Assembly (NCBI RefSeq): GCF_010731895.1
Contig: NZ_AP022596.1
Location: 6,200,001 to 6,264,000, forward strand
DNA from: Mycolicibacterium helvum
GTDB lineage: Bacteria > Actinomycetota > Actinomycetes > Mycobacteriales > Mycobacteriaceae
Direction of reading: 5' to 3'
Length of the DNA: 64,000 nucleotides
Below the pieces are notes generated by a model. The model ran no database searches. It was not told where the DNA came from and was given only the letters and a program-made list of their open reading frames with translations. Below, in pieces: positions 62,079-64,000 of this stretch; within the stretch, counting starts at the first letter, position 1; every line of letters begins with the position of its first letter. The translations under genes were made by a program, and so were the position numbers.

Positions 62079-63299
62079 ATGACAGGGACACAGGAATCCG
62101 TTCTCCTCGACGGCATCTCAGAGCTGACGACGAACGACGAGGCGAACGGCGGAAGGGTCACCGACGCGGCGCTGGTGATCGAGGGCGATCGAATCGCCTG
62201 GGTCGGCGCGGCTGGTACCGCACCGGCTGCGGACCGAAAGATCGCCGTCGACGGCCGCGCGGTCCTCCCTGGCTGGGTCGATTCCCACACGCACATGGTG
62301 TTCGCGGGAGACCGAACTGCGGAGTTCGAGGCGCGGATGGCTGGTCAGCCGTACTCAGCCGGCGGCATCAATGTCACGGTTCAAGCCACCCGCGCTGCGA
62401 GCGACAGCGATCTCGAAGCGAACATCGAACGACTCGTCGCCGAAGCACGTCGGGGCGGGACAACGACGATCGAGACCAAGACCGGCTACGGGCTCACCGT
62501 GGTCGACGAGGTGCGGGCCGCACACGTGGCCCGTCGATATGCCGATGCCGTGACCTTCCTGGGTGCCCACGTCGTACCCGAGGACCAAGACCCCGTCGAC
62601 TACCTCGAACTCGTCACCGGCGCCATGCTTGACGCAGTGGCACCTCTCGTTTCAGCGGTCGACGCATTCTGCGAGACCGGCGCCTTTGACGAATCGGCGA
62701 CGCGACGGGTTCTCGAAACCGCACGAGCGCGCGGCCTGGCACGCCGACTCCACGGCAACCAACTTGGGCATGGTCCGGGCGTACAACTCGCGGTGGAGTA
62801 CGGGGCCCTCAGCGTCGACCACGTCGGATTCCTCGCCGACGACGATATCGATGCACTCGCCTCCTCGTGGGTGGAGGGAATGCGGGGCACCGTTGCGACC
62901 GTGCTTCCGGCCTGCGACTTGTCGACGAAGATGCCGCTCGCACCAGCCCGCCGGCTACTCGATGCCGGAGCGGTCGTCGCGATCGCATCGAACTGCAATC
63001 CAGGTACGTCATTCACCACCTCGATGGCGTTCTGCGTTGCCACCGCGGTTCTCCAGATGGGGATGTCTGTCAGGGAGGCGGTCCGAGCGGCAACGCTGGG
63101 CGGTGCGATCGCACTCGGAATGCACACGGACGGATGGCTCGATCCTCGAGGTGCGCCACAGCTGGCGGTCGGCGTCTTACGCGCCGGCGCGCGGGCAGAC
63201 CTCCAAATACTTGATGCGCCTTCGGTCGCGCACCTCGCATACCGCCCGGCGGTGCCACTCACACACGCGGTCTGGAAAGCCGGAATCCGCGAAATCTAG
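62079..63299 (+). CDS. hutI: imidazolonepropionase
   Basis: 406 aa. Hydrolyses 4-imidazolone-5-propanoate to N-formimino-L-glutamate. Metal ligands H70/H72 in VDSHTHMVFAG, H225 in RLHGNQLGHGPG and H248 in SVDHVG are present, along with TKTGYGL. At the position of the last metal ligand, usually Asp in a TD-x-NPG motif, this protein has Asn305 in SNCNPGTS. The C-terminal ADLQILDAPSVAHLAYRPAV is typical of actinobacterial HutI. ATG start at 62079, in an operon with the SnoaL and DAO genes. Confidence 0.9.
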   Translation: MTGTQESVLLDGISELTTNDEANGGRVTDAALVIEGDRIAWVGAAGTAPAADRKIAVDGRAVLPGWVDSHTHMVFAGDRTAEFEARMAGQPYSAGGINVTVQATRAASDSDLEANIERLVAEARRGGTTTIETKTGYGLTVVDEVRAAHVARRYADAVTFLGAHVVPEDQDPVDYLELVTGAMLDAVAPLVSAVDAFCETGAFDESATRRVLETARARGLARRLHGNQLGHGPGVQLAVEYGALSVDHVGFLADDDIDALASSWVEGMRGTVATVLPACDLSTKMPLAPARRLLDAGAVVAIASNCNPGTSFTTSMAFCVATAVLQMGMSVREAVRAATLGGAIALGMHTDGWLDPRGAPQLAVGVLRAGARADLQILDAPSVAHLAYRPAVPLTHAVWKAGIREI

Positions 63300-63358
63300 C
63301 TCCTGACCGTCCAACTCGATCCGTCCCCACATCAACCACGTTCAGAAACGGAAGCGGT

Positions 63359-64000
63359 ATGAATCACCAGCTCGACGGCAAGACAGTCCTCATCACCGGC
63401 GCCGCCGAGCGTGCCGGCCGCCAGTTCGCATACAGGTTCGCGGCTGCCGGTGCGGCAGTCGTCGTAAACCATTGGCAGCAGGGGGAACTCGCCGAGGAAA
63501 CCGTCGAAGCCATCCGTTCTGAAGGCGGTGAGGCCACCGCGATCGAAGCCGACGTATCGCAACCGTCGCAGGCTCGGTCGTTGGTGGACCGCACATTTGC
63601 CTGGCGCGGGGACCTCAGTGTCTTGATCCACAACGCGAGTTCGCTTCGGGCCAAGGAATTCGAGGATGTGACCGAGGACGACTTCGACGCGGCGTTCGGA
63701 ATCAACATTCGGGGCCCTTTCTTCCTCAGCCAAGAGGCGGCAAAACTCATGCAGAAGCAGGGGCACGGCCGAATCATCGCGTTGGTGGGCAATTCGACCA
63801 ACGAGGCGTGGCCCAACCTCATCCCGCACAGCGTGTCCAAGACTGCTCTGATTCGACTGATGGAACAGCTCGCAGTGGCGCTCTCGCCGACAGTGCAGTG
63901 CAACGCCGTCGCACCGACGCAGTTCTTCCGATCTGACGACGGAACCAACGACGCATTGCGGCGATACCGCGGCGAGCCCTTGGTCCAGGGTGACACCTAC
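63359..64000 (+). CDS. short-chain dehydrogenase/reductase-like protein (partial, lacks catalytic Tyr)
   Basis: First 214 residues; the gene runs off the right edge. Nucleotide motif TVLITGAAERAGRQFAYRF, ADVSQPSQ and HNAS are standard for classical SDRs, with S146 and K161 in place. The active-site Tyr of Y-x3-K is replaced by H157 (IPHSVSK, codon CAC). It may therefore bind NAD(P) without normal dehydrogenase chemistry, or use another residue. It follows hutI by 59 bases, likely in the same operon. Confidence 0.85.
   Translation, partial: MNHQLDGKTVLITGAAERAGRQFAYRFAAAGAAVVVNHWQQGELAEETVEAIRSEGGEATAIEADVSQPSQARSLVDRTFAWRGDLSVLIHNASSLRAKEFEDVTEDDFDAAFGINIRGPFFLSQEAAKLMQKQGHGRIIALVGNSTNEAWPNLIPHSVSKTALIRLMEQLAVALSPTVQCNAVAPTQFFRSDDGTNDALRRYRGEPLVQGDTY

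Overview
The window is a high-GC actinobacterial chromosome, almost certainly a non-tuberculous Mycobacterium (Mycolicibacterium type). From position 1 to about 44.8 kb the genes follow, nearly one for one, the order I know from the M. tuberculosis chromosome between aroG (Rv2178c) and Rv2219. Mycobacterial hallmarks include pimB, fadD15, ripC, the qcrCAB supercomplex genes, mmpS3, the DUF2561 protein and ephD.

Conserved part. 1-12.4 kb holds cell-envelope and lipid genes: aroG start, RNase AS, a membrane protein, a GT87 mannosyltransferase, plsC, an ArsA-like ATPase, two SRPBCC proteins, fadD15, pimB and a zinc-protease-like protein. An acyltransferase-3 gene and a cutinase-like gene sit between fadD15 and pimB, where M. 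tuberculosis has neither. 12.4-16.9 kb holds the peptidoglycan hydrolase ripC, a small Cys-rich protein, an exonuclease/UvrC-like fusion and trpD. 17-25 kb is the respiratory block: ctaE-qcrC-qcrA-qcrB with a strong terminator, then mmpS3, ctaF and ctaC on the other strand. 25-35.8 kb carries asnB, adoK, an A-type Fe-S carrier, glycerate kinase, cobU-cobT-cobS, ilvE and gcvT. 35.8-44.8 kb carries pepB, ephD, the E2 acyltransferase dlaT, lipB and lipA; the last three belong together functionally because dlaT is lipoylated. The adenylate cyclase gene that lies between gcvT and pepB in M. tuberculosis is absent.

Accessory part. From about 46.6 kb to the end the synteny breaks where glnA1 would be expected, and a catabolic island begins. 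It contains histidine-degradation genes (hutH, hutI, hutF), an M20-family amidohydrolase translationally coupled to hutF, a polar amino-acid ABC importer, two alpha/beta hydrolases, a HAPMO-like Baeyer-Villiger monooxygenase, a SnoaL-like protein, a DAO-type flavoprotein, an MDR reductase, an RpiR regulator and an SDR cut by the window end. No hutU and no classical hutG are present within the window.

The most interesting signal is regulatory. The three promoter regions of the island (upstream of the importer, between hutH and the MDR gene, and between the monooxygenase and SnoaL genes) share an inverted-repeat motif of the GAATG...CATTC kind. Two of them also share a second block at the same 44-base offset. 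This suggests one regulator, most simply the RpiR protein encoded in the island, controls both the hut genes and the oxygenase/hydrolase genes as one regulon.
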